From assembly GCF_014699005.1 (NCBI RefSeq), contig NZ_JACWZY010000003.1:186001-250000 (forward strand): a stretch of 64,000 nt of DNA, given 5' to 3'. How positions within the stretch are numbered: position 1 is the stretch's first letter; each line of letters begins with the position of its first letter. The notes beneath the pieces are model-generated. The model worked only from the letters and a program-made list of their open reading frames with translations. It searched no databases and had not been told where the DNA came from. Below, in pieces: positions 8,612 through 17,785 of the stretch. The DNA is from Spirosoma profusum (GTDB lineage Bacteria > Bacteroidota > Bacteroidia > Cytophagales > Spirosomataceae). Position numbers and translations under genes: made by a program.

Positions 8612-11600
8612 TTATAGATTGACGTTCAGGCCAAAAACGTACAGTTTGGTCATCGGGAAATTCTCAGAGCCACCGCGCTCTGGGTCGTAGTTCAGTTTGG
8701 TGAACGTGAACAGGTTTTTACCCGTTACGTACAGCCGAACGCCCCGAATTACTTTCGACCGCAGGAACGTAGCGGGTACGTTATACGCCAGCGTGATGTT
8801 TCGAATTCGGGCGAACGTACCATCAACATAACCAAGCGTCGAGAGGTATTTCAGACCGCCGTTTTTGTTCGGGCGGGGATATGCGTTGGTTGGATTTTCG
8901 GGCGTCCAGTAGTCAAGACCTGCCGTGCTGTTACCAACACCCTGCGAGTCGAAACGGGCCGAACGGTCGGAGTTGATCATCTGACCGACGCGGGCGTACA
9001 GGAATACGTTCAAATCGAAGCCTTTGAATTTGACGTTGTTATCAAAACCACCGCTCCATTTTGGCCGTGGATTTCCGAGAATGATTCGGTCGTTAACAGC
9101 ATCTATCTTACCGTCGCCGTTCTGGTCTCTCACCCTGATTTCACCGGGTAATTGCGTTGGCGAAACAGCCTTGGCTGCCTCAGCCTCAGACGTTTGCCAG
9201 ATGCCCAGCTTCTCGTAATCGTAGAAGATGTTGATGGGTTGGCCGATAAACCAGCCGTTACCAATGTCGTTGCCACCCGTTACCAGTTCCGTAATTTCTT
9301 CCTTGTTTTTGGTGAACGTTACGTTGCTGGTCCAGGTCAGGTTCGATGTGCGGATGTTGGTGCTTCCCAGCGTGACTTCAAAGCCCCGATTGCGCGTTTT
9401 TCCGATGTTCTGCTTAACCGTCGTTACGCCTGTTGTTGGCGGCAAACCACGATCCAGCAGCAGGTCCATCGTGCGGGTGTCGTAATAATCAATCGACGTA
9501 TTGAGCCGCCCGTTGAACAGGCCAAAATCTACCCCGAAGTTCGTTGTGCTCGATAATTCCCAACCTAATGCTGCGTTTCCTACGTTGCGTGAGAAGGTAT
9601 AGGCCGGAGCCGGTACTTCGTCGTAACCAAAGGCCAGGCGTGTTAACGTAGTTTGTGTCGCATACGGCCCTGAGGGGTCGTTTCCGGCAATACCGTAGCT
9701 CGCCCGGACTTTCAGATCGCTCAAGCCTTTTATTCCCTGCATGAATTTCTCTTCGATGATCCGCCACGCGAAGGCTGCCGATGGGAAAAACGTCCATTTA
9801 TTGCCGGTTGCCAGTTTCGACGAACCATCTTCACGAGCGGTCAGCGTGAGCAGATAACGGTCGCGGAAAGCGTAGTTTAAGCGGGCCGCGTATGAAATCA
9901 GGTTGTTCTGCGAATAGTCCGAGTTGATTTTGATTTCCTCGGTAGCGCTACCCAGCGAGTAGAACAACTGCGACGGTAGCAGCTGATTCACACCCGAAGC
10001 CGTTACGTTATCGGACTTGTTACCAATGTAGCTGGCAATTCCGGTAAGCGTAAATGCATGCTGGCCAAGCGTCCGCTGATACGTTACTACGTTCTCCCAG
10101 TTCAGACTGGTGCTGTTGCTGGCGTTGTAGGTTGCCAGTGATTTACCCGTCAGTGAACGATCAATGGATTTTGGCGACGCATACGAACCGTTACGTAGCG
10201 AAGCCAGGTTGACACCCACCGTGCTACGTATCGTCAGGCCTTTTATTGGCGTCAGTTCGAGGTATCCGTTTGTCAGAATCCGGGTTGTCAGAATGGAATT
10301 ATTGAACACGTTCGGCTGCTCGTCCGACAGTGGGTTGGACGTCTGACCATCCAGCATGAAGTAGTTGAAGTTGCCATTTGCATCATACAGCGAACCCAGC
10401 GGACTGATTTTGTTGGCCTGGTTCAGCGGATCGCGACGAACGCTCTGATTGTAGTACGTTAGCTGGCTCAAGAGGCCAACTTTCATCCAGTCGTTGATGG
10501 TGTAATCGACATTCAGACGGCCTGTATAACGCTTCAGTTCATCCAGTTTCAAAACTCCTTTTTCGTTAAAATAATCGACCGATACGTAGGACTTCAGTCG
10601 ATCAGAACCGGCGCGAATGCCAATCTGATAATCCTGTTGCAGGCCATTGTGAATCAGCTCGTTCTGATAATCTGTCCAGATATTTTTTTGCAGCGCATCG
10701 TATTCTGCTACGTTCGTGAAAATGGCAGCGTCATCGGCGGGGCTTTTCCAGATACCAGCCGCCCGCCAGGCTTCCCGTTTCAGATCGCGGAACCCATTAA
10801 TATCCATCGCTTTCGGATACATGGTCACCTGCGAAATCCCCGAGTAGGCATTGAACGAAATATCCGGTTTGCCCGATTTTCCTTTTTTGGTCGTAATCAG
10901 AATAACGCCGTTGGCACCCCGCGACCCGTAAATCGCAATCGACGACGCATCTTTCAATACGTCCATCGTTTCGATGTCGTTGGCGTTGATGTCTTCGAGG
11001 TTGCCGTATTGAATTCCATCGACTATGATCAGTGGCGCGTTATTACCGCCAATCGATCGGTTTCCCCGAATACGGATGCTAACGCCAGCACCGGCCTGAC
11101 CACTGTTCCGGGTAATGTCGGCACCGGCAATTTTACCCTGTGCGGCTTCCAGTACGTTGGCGGTTGGCACTTCCTTCAATTGTTCGCTTTTAAGCTGAAC
11201 TACCGAACCCGTCAAATCTTTTTTCCGAACAGCACCGTAGCCAATGACCACAACTTCATCAAGCGAACTCACGTCAGGAGCCATCGTTACGTTGATCGCT
11301 GACTGATTGCCAACCACTACGTCCTGACTTTGGTAACCGACAAACGAAAACGTCAACGTAGCACCGCTTCCGTCGGGTACCGATATTCTGTATTGACCAT
11401 TCGCATCGGTTGTCGAACCACGCGTCGTGCCTTTCACAACGACACTTACGCCCGGCAGCCCCGCATTTTTCTCATCCTTTACCGTTCCCGACACCACACG
11501 GTCAGCCGCTTCGACGGTTGGGTCAACGACCTGTGTGCGAGGCTCTGTGTAGGTTTCCAGAATGATTTGCCCTCCAACCAGCCGATATGACAGCTTCATT

Positions 11601-11935
11601 GGTTTCAGTAACTCGTCTAGCGCTTCATTCAGGCGTTTTTCGGAGAAATTGATGGTTACGGGCCGTTCTACGTTCACCGCTTTCGAGCTGTAGACGAACC
11701 GGGCTGCGGTCTGTTGCTCAATTTGTGACAAAACGCTACGTAGTCGTTGCCCATCGACTTTGAGGGTAACGGGTCGACTCATCAATTCCTGGCCGAGGCC
11801 GTCGAAAGCCATCGTCAAACTTGCACAGGCGATGAGCAGAAACAGTTGAACAGCCGAAATTTTCATAATCCACAGAAGGGTTTTAACCTGCCTACCTGGA
11901 GAGTTACCTATACGTACAGGTTCTCTTTTTTTCAT
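8612..11935 (-). CDS. SusC/RagA TonB-dependent transporter with STN signalling domain
   Basis: From the ATG at 11935 (MKKREPVRIG) the product has about 1107 residues; ATGs at 11977 and 11866 (MKISAVQ, hydrophobic core) are alternatives. Domains in order: signal segment, STN domain (TLKVDGQRLRSVLSQIEQQ), CarboxypepD_reg/DUF4480 domain (SGTVKDEKNAGLPGVSVVVK), TonB plug (DEVVVIGYGAVRKKDLTGSV, LIIVDGIQYG, IYGSRGANGVILITTKKG) and a 22-strand barrel ending LYVFGLNVNL. The STN domain normally touches a FecR anti-sigma factor, and a FecR gene lies immediately upstream, so this receptor probably both imports pectin fragments and signals their presence. Confidence 0.93.
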   Translation of the reverse strand: MKKREPVRIGNSPGRQVKTLLWIMKISAVQLFLLIACASLTMAFDGLGQELMSRPVTLKVDGQRLRSVLSQIEQQTAARFVYSSKAVNVERPVTINFSEKRLNEALDELLKPMKLSYRLVGGQIILETYTEPRTQVVDPTVEAADRVVSGTVKDEKNAGLPGVSVVVKGTTRGSTTDANGQYRISVPDGSGATLTFSFVGYQSQDVVVGNQSAINVTMAPDVSSLDEVVVIGYGAVRKKDLTGSVVQLKSEQLKEVPTANVLEAAQGKIAGADITRNSGQAGAGVSIRIRGNRSIGGNNAPLIIVDGIQYGNLEDINANDIETMDVLKDASSIAIYGSRGANGVILITTKKGKSGKPDISFNAYSGISQVTMYPKAMDINGFRDLKREAWRAAGIWKSPADDAAIFTNVAEYDALQKNIWTDYQNELIHNGLQQDYQIGIRAGSDRLKSYVSVDYFNEKGVLKLDELKRYTGRLNVDYTINDWMKVGLLSQLTYYNQSVRRDPLNQANKISPLGSLYDANGNFNYFMLDGQTSNPLSDEQPNVFNNSILTTRILTNGYLELTPIKGLTIRSTVGVNLASLRNGSYASPKSIDRSLTGKSLATYNASNSTSLNWENVVTYQRTLGQHAFTLTGIASYIGNKSDNVTASGVNQLLPSQLFYSLGSATEEIKINSDYSQNNLISYAARLNYAFRDRYLLTLTAREDGSSKLATGNKWTFFPSAAFAWRIIEEKFMQGIKGLSDLKVRASYGIAGNDPSGPYATQTTLTRLAFGYDEVPAPAYTFSRNVGNAALGWELSSTTNFGVDFGLFNGRLNTSIDYYDTRTMDLLLDRGLPPTTGVTTVKQNIGKTRNRGFEVTLGSTNIRTSNLTWTSNVTFTKNKEEITELVTGGNDIGNGWFIGQPINIFYDYEKLGIWQTSEAEAAKAVSPTQLPGEIRVRDQNGDGKIDAVNDRIILGNPRPKWSGGFDNNVKFKGFDLNVFLYARVGQMINSDRSARFDSQGVGNSTAGLDYWTPENPTNAYPRPNKNGGLKYLSTLGYVDGTFARIRNITLAYNVPATFLRSKVIRGVRLYVTGKNLFTFTKLNYDPERGGSENFPMTKLYVFGLNVNL

Positions 11936-12028
11936 ACTTTTAAGGGTTTTTGTTAAATGGACATTTGACAAAATCATCCCTTTGTTCGGGGCAAGATTCG
12001 CGGTCTACCCGAATTGGGATTCATGGAG

Positions 12029-12065
12029 CGCTGGTTTGTGTTGAAAGCACGACCAGCGTTTTTTT
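12029..12065 (+). terminator. hairpin with T-run in the fecR-susC gap
   Basis: CGCTGGT (12029-12035) pairs with ACCAGCG (12052-12058) and is followed by seven T on the plus strand. As written it is a plus-strand terminator, although the flanking genes run on the minus strand; it may block antisense transcription or act as a stem in the susC leader. Another stem-loop lies at the same place in the second PUL (29762-29786). Confidence 0.4.
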
Positions 12066-12128
12066 ACGTACCGGGGAATGGAAATTTTTAGGTCATAGTT
12101 TAGGTTTAAGTGGCTGTTTGTGAAAGAC

Positions 12129-13175
12129 TTAATCGCCACATCCTTTTCCAGAGACCAGAATGGTGGTTCCCTGAACTTCGTAGGTTGATTTCAAGGCGGC
12201 ACAAATGATGTCGAGTTGCGTGTAAAGCGGCTGATTGGTAAGGTCGGCTGTGAGCGGGCAGTTATTCTGACTCTCGCTCTCTACTTCGATGTTGATTCCG
12301 TAAGCCTGTTCCAGTCGCGTTAATACGTCGACTAACGGCGTATCGTCGAACTCGAAAGACACGGACTTTTTTTCGGCTTCAGGCGTTTTGATGACCTGTG
12401 GTGCTTCGACCAGTCCCGTTACGAAATGCTGCTGTTCTTCGAAGAACGTAGCGGCCTGATTCGGGCTCAACACCACTCCATTCGATGTTGTCTTTTCCTC
12501 CGCGCCCTCTTCATAAATGGCCACTCGGCCCGTTACAACTTCTACCCGCACCTGCTTCGTATTTTGCTGATTACGAACAAAAAAGCTGGTCCCTAATACT
12601 TTGGTCACTACGTTACCGGCGTATACATAGAAGGGGCGCGAGGGCATTCGTGCTACGTCGAAAAAGGCATCACCCGTGAGGAAAACGGTACGTTTGTCGG
12701 CTGCGAAATGCTTCGGATAACGTAGTGAACTATGCGCGTCCAGTTTAACCGTGCTTCCATCTTCTAGTTGGACCGCTACCGAATTTGCTGATTCGTTTGT
12801 TTTTTCAATCCAGCCCTCCTGAGTAAACGGAGCAGGTATCGACTTGGCCAGCGACGGAAGTAACGTAGCATCGGGCCGTTGTGCGAAATACCACCAACCA
12901 ACCAGAACCAGCGAAGCCGCTACGCCAACCCAGCGAAACAGAACGGTACGTAGTGGAATAATCCGGGTCGATTCGTCTTCTTCAGCCGTATCCATTTTAT
13001 CCTGAATCCGATTCCAGAGACGGTCCTCCAACTCGTCCATATCGAGTTGCTGCCCCGTTTCGCCGGACTCGGTTTCCAGTAAGCCATACCAATGCTCAAC
13101 AAATGCCTTTTCTTCCGGCGTACAATCTCCACGAAGGTATTTTTGTAGAAGCTCTTTGAATGACTTTCGACTCAT
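12129..13175 (-). CDS. FecR-type anti-sigma factor
   Basis: The start at 13175 (MSRKSFKELLQKYL) is preferred over the in-frame ATG at 13214. The 348-residue protein has an N-terminal cytoplasmic anti-sigma domain (about residues 1-90), one transmembrane helix (RWVGVAASLVLVGWWYF), the periplasmic FecR domain (VQLEDGSTVKLDAHSSLRYP, FLTGDAFFDVA, RPFYVYAGNVVTKVLGTSF) and a C-terminal DUF4974/STN-like domain (FDDTPLVDVLTRLEQAYGI). It should hold the sigma factor encoded upstream until the STN domain of the adjacent SusC signals. Its stop is 194 bp before susC. Confidence 0.93.
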   Translation of the reverse strand: MSRKSFKELLQKYLRGDCTPEEKAFVEHWYGLLETESGETGQQLDMDELEDRLWNRIQDKMDTAEEDESTRIIPLRTVLFRWVGVAASLVLVGWWYFAQRPDATLLPSLAKSIPAPFTQEGWIEKTNESANSVAVQLEDGSTVKLDAHSSLRYPKHFAADKRTVFLTGDAFFDVARMPSRPFYVYAGNVVTKVLGTSFFVRNQQNTKQVRVEVVTGRVAIYEEGAEEKTTSNGVVLSPNQAATFFEEQQHFVTGLVEAPQVIKTPEAEKKSVSFEFDDTPLVDVLTRLEQAYGINIEVESESQNNCPLTADLTNQPLYTQLDIICAALKSTYEVQGTTILVSGKGCGD

Positions 13176-13353
13176 GGTCTGGTAGCAAAGGTTTATACTA
13201 CCTAAGTCAAACAACTCGTCCGGAACCGCAAATGATTTTATTAATTAGAAGAAAATTACAATAAAACGGATAAGTACAACTTGATATTATTCGAATAATC
13301 CTAAAAGGTGTAAGTTGTAGATAATTGACAGAATAATCACTTGATTTAAGACT

Positions 13354-13462
13354 ATTGCTTTCGCGTGGGGCTTCGACAGGCTCAGCCTGACAGTCCACAT
13401 AAATTTGTTGATTCATGCTGGACTGTCAGGCTGAGCCTGTCGAAGCCCCACGCGAAAGCAAT
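13354..13462. repeat. perfect 44-bp inverted repeat (dispersed palindrome, class D)
   Basis: Arms 13354-13397 and 13419-13462 are exact inverted copies around a 21-bp loop. The arm contains CTTCGACAGGCTCAGCCTGA. A partial copy of the same sequence is at 35404-35428. It lies between the sigma factor and FecR genes, just after the sigma stop codon, so its hairpin could uncouple expression of the two genes. Confidence 0.9.
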
Positions 13463-13475
13463 ATGTTCACGTATT

Positions 13476-14054
13476 CTAAACAGTAATAAGCAAAAGAAGA
13501 CTCGGCAAAAGATAGCTGCGTAGGTAGGTACGTAGCGTTTTAACAGCGTGACTAAGATGGTATTCGACGGTACGTTCCGGTACGTTCAAATTTGATGATA
13601 TCTGCTTGACGGATTGGCACTCCAGCCGATTCAGTTTAAAAATTTCGCGGGTTTTTTCGGGAAGATCATTCAATTGTTTTTCAACGACAGCCATTAGCTC
13701 ATCCAGTTCCATCTGCTCGTCAGTACTTGAGGAAGCTTCAGGCAAATGGGCGTAAGCGTATTCGGTATATTTCTCGTGAATCAGCGTTGATTTAATATGG
13801 TTGATGATGGCGTACCGAATAGCGGTAAACAGATACGCATCAAGCCGTTCAATACGCAGTTCGTTACGTCGCTCCCATAGTTTTAAGAATAATTCCTGGA
13901 GTAGCTCTTCAACCGCATCCTGCGATTCTATTTTACGACGGGCTGTGGCATATAACTTCTTCCAATAGCGCAGATAAATCTCCCGAAAAGCAGCTTCATC
14001 GCCTGTCCGAAGTCGGATGAGCAGTATTTCGTCAGGTAGCGATTTAAGATTCAT
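13476..14054 (-). CDS. ECF (FecI-like) RNA polymerase sigma factor
   Basis: The 192-residue protein has sigma region 2 (DEAAFREIYLRYWKKLYATA, AVEELLQELFLKLWERR, LDAYLFTAIRYAIINHI) and region 4 (LNDLPEKTREIFKLNRLE, SVKQISSNLNVPERTVEYHL). It is the first gene of the pectin PUL and is followed by its likely FecR partner. Unusually it ends in a strongly hydrophobic tail (YLLPSLLLLITV), as does the second ECF sigma factor in this window. It should direct transcription of susC-susD and the enzymes once released by FecR. Confidence 0.93.
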   Translation of the reverse strand: MNLKSLPDEILLIRLRTGDEAAFREIYLRYWKKLYATARRKIESQDAVEELLQELFLKLWERRNELRIERLDAYLFTAIRYAIINHIKSTLIHEKYTEYAYAHLPEASSSTDEQMELDELMAVVEKQLNDLPEKTREIFKLNRLECQSVKQISSNLNVPERTVEYHLSHAVKTLRTYLRSYLLPSLLLLITV

Positions 14055-14501
14055 AACTATATGGGATCGCAGCTAATAATTTTTGAATTATTCCCAGAAT
14101 ACATTTTACGGATGAAAATTCACGCTAAGACTAACCGTCTATTAATTTCTATAGATTACTTTATTTTATCAAGCAAAAGTTGTCTATTTTTTATGCAATC
14201 GTTACCGGGAACGTTGCTAGTAGCCTGATTGAATCTGCTTCAACCCATTTATATACATGATTTCTTAACATAGATTTTAATCCTGGACGTATCGTCCTAG
14301 GAAAAATTTTGTATTTTACCGATACGTGGACTGTATTCGCACACGTAATAATTTGTCGGGCGTGATCATATAGCTGACTTACTAGTTAGCTCGGCGGTTT
14401 TCTCAAATCACTTTGCTTCTTACTAATACTACCGGAAAGTAAAATGAGCCGACAGCAAGCTGGTTATCAGCTAGATTTGATAAAACTAAAATTCCGCCTT
14501 T
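14055..14501. promoter_or_regulatory. divergent intergenic region (447 bp)
   Basis: This AT-rich gap separates the minus-strand sigma factor gene from the plus-strand surface protein gene, so both promoters must lie here. No clear Bacteroidota TTTG/TAnnTTTG pair, operator or RNA gene was recognised. Confidence 0.5.
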
Positions 14502-16457
14502 ATGAAAGCACATCTGCTGTTTCTCTTGCTATTAACCAGTAGTTCGTTGTTGGCTCAGACTAATTATGTGGTGCGTGGCCCAAATTCGACTACCCCTGGT
14601 ATGAACAATACCATTTTAGGTCCCAATGCGGGGAATTTGACACTGACGGGCCTGAACAATACGTTTATGGGATATATTGCTGGTCAAAACAATACATCTG
14701 GCAGTAGTAATGTATTTGTGGGAAGCAGTGCAGGACTAGCTAACACAGTCGGGACCGACAATACATTTTTGGGAACCTCTACGGGTAGAACTAATTCAGC
14801 AGGAACCGTTAATACATTTATAGGCAGTATTGCGGGGAGCAACAATACTACAGGAAATGGGAATACGTTCGTTGGTGCTTATGCAGGCGTAGCTAGTACT
14901 ACAGCCGCAAATAACACGTTTATAGGTGCTTTTGCTGGTCAAAAGAATACGTCAGGAGCATCTAATGTTTTTATGGGAGCCAATGCAGGTGTTAATAATA
15001 CAACGGGTTTCCAAAATACGTTTATAGGTACTAGTGCAGGGTTAAATAGCACCTCAGCGGTTAATAATACGTTTATAGGATCTTTAGCAGGTCATAATAA
15101 TACCGTAGGAAGTACGAATGTATTTATAGGTACTTTGGCAGGGTTCAGTAGCACAACAGCTAACAATAATATATTTGTAGGGGCTTTTGTCGGTCAAAAT
15201 AATACATCAGGTACTTCTAATGTACTTATGGGGACCCTTGCCGGATCTTCTAATACAACAGGGACCGACAATGCATTTTTCGGAACCTCCAGTGGTAAAG
15301 CCAACACAACAGGGAACGTAAATACGTTTATAGGCAGTATTGCGGGGACCAATAATACCACAGGTAGTGCCAATACGTTTATTGGCTCGTATGCAGGAGC
15401 CGCTAATACTACAGCCCTAAATAATACATTTATAGGATCTTTTGCAGGGCAAAACAACACGGTAGGTTCTCAGAACACGCTTATAGGTACTAATGCAGGT
15501 TTAAGCAGTACTTCAGCTATCGGCAGTACATTTATTGGGTCTTTTGCTGGCCAGAATAACACAACAGGGGGCGAAAACACGTTAATTGGAAACTCTGCGG
15601 GCTTTAAAAATACAACAGGTTTTTTCAATGAATTTATTGGCTCTTCATCGGGCCTGAATAATACAACAGGTTTCAGTAACATATTCATTGGGGCTCAGGC
15701 AGGGTATAATAATAGCAACGGAGGAGGCAATATCTTTATGGGATTTCATTCAGGTCTTAATAGTGTTAGTGGGTATAGTAATATCTTCTTAGGGGAAGGT
15801 GCAGGTGAGACGAACACGACAGGCAGTGGCAATCTAATGCTGGGTGCAAGCAGCAAACCGGCCAGCGGCACGCTTCAAAATGCAGTAGCCATCGGCACTA
15901 ATTCCAAAGTAGCACTCAGCAATGCTATCGTTTTAGGCGACCCTACTAATACCAGCATCGCAGTAGGCATCGGTACTGACTCTCCCCAATTTCCTCTCGA
16001 TGTACGCGGAATCATCAACTTACGGAACAATGGAACGCTCAAATTCAGTCACCTGATAAATCCCTTACTGCGTAACGGATACACCGACCAGTTTTTAACC
16101 GTCAACGAAAACGGGGAGACGGTGCTGGCTAAACATCGTTTGCACATCAACGACGTAAATCAGTGGAGCGATAAGGTATTCTCCTCAACGTATCAGTTAA
16201 AGCCGCTGGCTCAGGTAGAACAGCATATCCAGCAACACGGTCATTTACCTAACGTACCTTCAGCAGAGCAGGTCGCGAAAGAGGGTATCGATCTGGTTAA
16301 GCTGAATGCTACGTTGCTGGAAAAGATTGAAGAGTTGACTTTGTATAGCATTCAATTGGCTAAGGACAACCAGAAGTTGCAGGAAAAAGACCAGCAACGT
16401 CAGCAGGAATTTAACGAATTAAAACAACTCGTTAAGCAACTCCTGGATAAGAAATAA
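14502..16457 (+). CDS. repeat-built secreted surface protein with adhesin-like beta-roll and C-terminal coiled coil
   Basis: The 651-residue protein has a signal peptide (MKAHLLFLLLLTSSSLLAQ), then about 24 tandem 17-residue units of consensus G-x-x-N-T-F-I-G-x-x-A-G-x-N-N-T-T (residues 33-440), resembling the trimeric-autotransporter head repeats of YadA/Hia type. After GIGTDSPQFPLDVRG comes a module common at the end of Bacteroidota surface and tail-fibre-like proteins (VNQWSDKVFSSTYQLKPL, VEQHIQQHGHLPNVPSAEQV, LLEKIEELTLY) and a final coiled coil rich in Q, E and K. It probably forms a trimeric fibre at the surface; trimerisation is inferred. Low-complexity repeats make this gene prone to length change. 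Confidence 0.85.
   Translation: MKAHLLFLLLLTSSSLLAQTNYVVRGPNSTTPGMNNTILGPNAGNLTLTGLNNTFMGYIAGQNNTSGSSNVFVGSSAGLANTVGTDNTFLGTSTGRTNSAGTVNTFIGSIAGSNNTTGNGNTFVGAYAGVASTTAANNTFIGAFAGQKNTSGASNVFMGANAGVNNTTGFQNTFIGTSAGLNSTSAVNNTFIGSLAGHNNTVGSTNVFIGTLAGFSSTTANNNIFVGAFVGQNNTSGTSNVLMGTLAGSSNTTGTDNAFFGTSSGKANTTGNVNTFIGSIAGTNNTTGSANTFIGSYAGAANTTALNNTFIGSFAGQNNTVGSQNTLIGTNAGLSSTSAIGSTFIGSFAGQNNTTGGENTLIGNSAGFKNTTGFFNEFIGSSSGLNNTTGFSNIFIGAQAGYNNSNGGGNIFMGFHSGLNSVSGYSNIFLGEGAGETNTTGSGNLMLGASSKPASGTLQNAVAIGTNSKVALSNAIVLGDPTNTSIAVGIGTDSPQFPLDVRGIINLRNNGTLKFSHLINPLLRNGYTDQFLTVNENGETVLAKHRLHINDVNQWSDKVFSSTYQLKPLAQVEQHIQQHGHLPNVPSAEQVAKEGIDLVKLNATLLEKIEELTLYSIQLAKDNQKLQEKDQQRQQEFNELKQLVKQLLDKK
14598..15821 (+). 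repeat. 51-bp tandem coding repeats, about 24 units
   Basis: Each 17-codon unit keeps N-x-F-x-G at fixed spacing and N-N-T-T at its end. A higher-order period of ten units (510 bp) is visible: units 4-7 (GTDNTFLG, GTVNTFIGSIAG, GNGNTFVGAYAG, AANNTFIGAFAGQ) recur as units 14-17 (GTDNAFFG, GNVNTFIGSIAG, GSANTFIGSYAG, ALNNTFIGSFAGQ). Confidence 0.9.
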
Positions 16458-16499
16458 CCTTAGCTTTTATGGTTGAGGTACTTTCCCAGACAAAACTAA

Positions 16500-16531
16500 A
16501 AACGCCAGCCTTTATCAGGAAGCTGGCGTTT
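16500..16531. terminator. bidirectional terminator between convergent genes
   Basis: AAACGCCAGC (16500-16509) and GCTGGCGTTT (16522-16531) form a 10-bp stem with A-rich sequence before it and T-rich sequence after it. It lies between the stop codons of the surface-protein gene and the SDR gene on the opposite strand. Confidence 0.8.
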
Positions 16532-16579
16532 ACTTTTCTATTTCAATAAGTGTAATTTATGAGATTACTATTTTCTATC

Positions 16580-17524
16580 TCAGACTGAGTGATTCTTTAG
16601 CCAACTCAGTGCCTGCTGAATAGCTTCCAACGAACTATATCGGGGTTGATAATCCAGTAATCGACGGGCTTTTTCGATACTGCCATTTGGGCTATGAGCT
16701 ATATGATCCCAGGTTAAATGGGCGTCCTGTGCTGATACTTGTTGCCGAAACTCCTCCCAGGGCACAAACCGTAATTTAGCTGGTTGTCCATACCAGGTTG
16801 CCAGCGATTCGGCATAGCCGCGTAGGGTCAATGCTTTAGCTGATACAATATGGAAACATTCGCCTACGGCCTGCTCTCGATGAGTCAGCGCCTGCATAAA
16901 TCCCAGCGCCACGTCGTCGGCATGCACATGATGTAAGGTTTCCATGCCCAAGTTGGGCAAAAGCACTTCCTGACCTTGTTCGAGCTGTGCAAACACAGCG
17001 GGATTGAGATTTCCGGCTGGATTAATGGGTAGCCATCCTGGGCCCACAATATGACCAGGATGGAGCACAGTTGTAGGCAAACTTCGCTGGTCAATTTCGC
17101 GTAACAGAAAATCTTCAATAGCCGCTTTCTGAATGCCATAGTCGCCAAAAGGGTGGCGGGGTTGGGTTTCGTCGGTTGGTACTTCGACACTGTGTCCGTG
17201 TACCCACATGGTTCCGCAATGCAGGAAATGATCCAGACGACCTTGTAAGGCACTCACCAGCTGACGGGCACTGTCGATTTGGAAACAGATCAGATCAATA
17301 ACTACTTGTGGATTCAAATCAGCGATGGCCTGACCAAACTTGCCCTGCTGTTCAAGCTGGCTACGATCTAACGAAACTAGTTGTACTTGTTTCCAGGCTT
17401 CGTTTGGATGATAAGGATTTCTTTGTTGACGGCAAACACAAGTGACCTGATGGCCAGCTTCTACCAAACGGGGCACCAGATATGTACCGATATGTCCGGT
17501 ACCACCAATAACGACTACACGCAT
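16580..17524 (-). CDS. NAD(P)-dependent epimerase/dehydratase (extended SDR)
   Basis: The 314-residue protein starts with the Rossmann motif MRVVVIGGTGHIGTYL (GxxGxxG) and has the SDR-extended features DLICFQIDSARQLVSAL and YGIQKAAIEDFLL (Y-x-x-x-K active site). Sequence after HPGHIVGPGW resembles NAD-dependent epimerases of sugar nucleotides and isoflavone-reductase-like members. The substrate is not readable. It is a single gene, convergent with the surface protein and divergent from the permease gene. Confidence 0.85.
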   Translation of the reverse strand: MRVVVIGGTGHIGTYLVPRLVEAGHQVTCVCRQQRNPYHPNEAWKQVQLVSLDRSQLEQQGKFGQAIADLNPQVVIDLICFQIDSARQLVSALQGRLDHFLHCGTMWVHGHSVEVPTDETQPRHPFGDYGIQKAAIEDFLLREIDQRSLPTTVLHPGHIVGPGWLPINPAGNLNPAVFAQLEQGQEVLLPNLGMETLHHVHADDVALGFMQALTHREQAVGECFHIVSAKALTLRGYAESLATWYGQPAKLRFVPWEEFRQQVSAQDAHLTWDHIAHSPNGSIEKARRLLDYQPRYSSLEAIQQALSWLKNHSV

Positions 17525-17785
17525 AAGGAAAAGATTAGTATCTGCTTATGAGAGACGTAGCAGATGCGTTTACAGGAAAATTAATCAATCCTATCCAGTA
17601 TGCTACTTCGCAACTTGTCCCTCAGTGGACAACCAATGTCCGCAAATGGACACTTTCGCTGGATAATATTCTGGAATAACTTCATCCACAGTCGATTCAG
17701 GCTTGTTTGCCAAGTTGGTAACAGATTTGTACTTAAAAATAGAGACAAATACTTTCCGCTACGATCACGCTTCCCTGGGCAGTCT

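Noticed and set aside
10637-11302. Long plus-strand open frames opposite susC and other minus-strand genes
   Set aside because: They are mirror frames of strong family members; no start signal, domain or codon pattern supports them.
14598-15821. Regular repeats that might suggest a CRISPR array
   Set aside because: The period is 51 bp, all units keep one open frame and encode a recognisable beta-roll repeat; there are no constant repeats with unique spacers.
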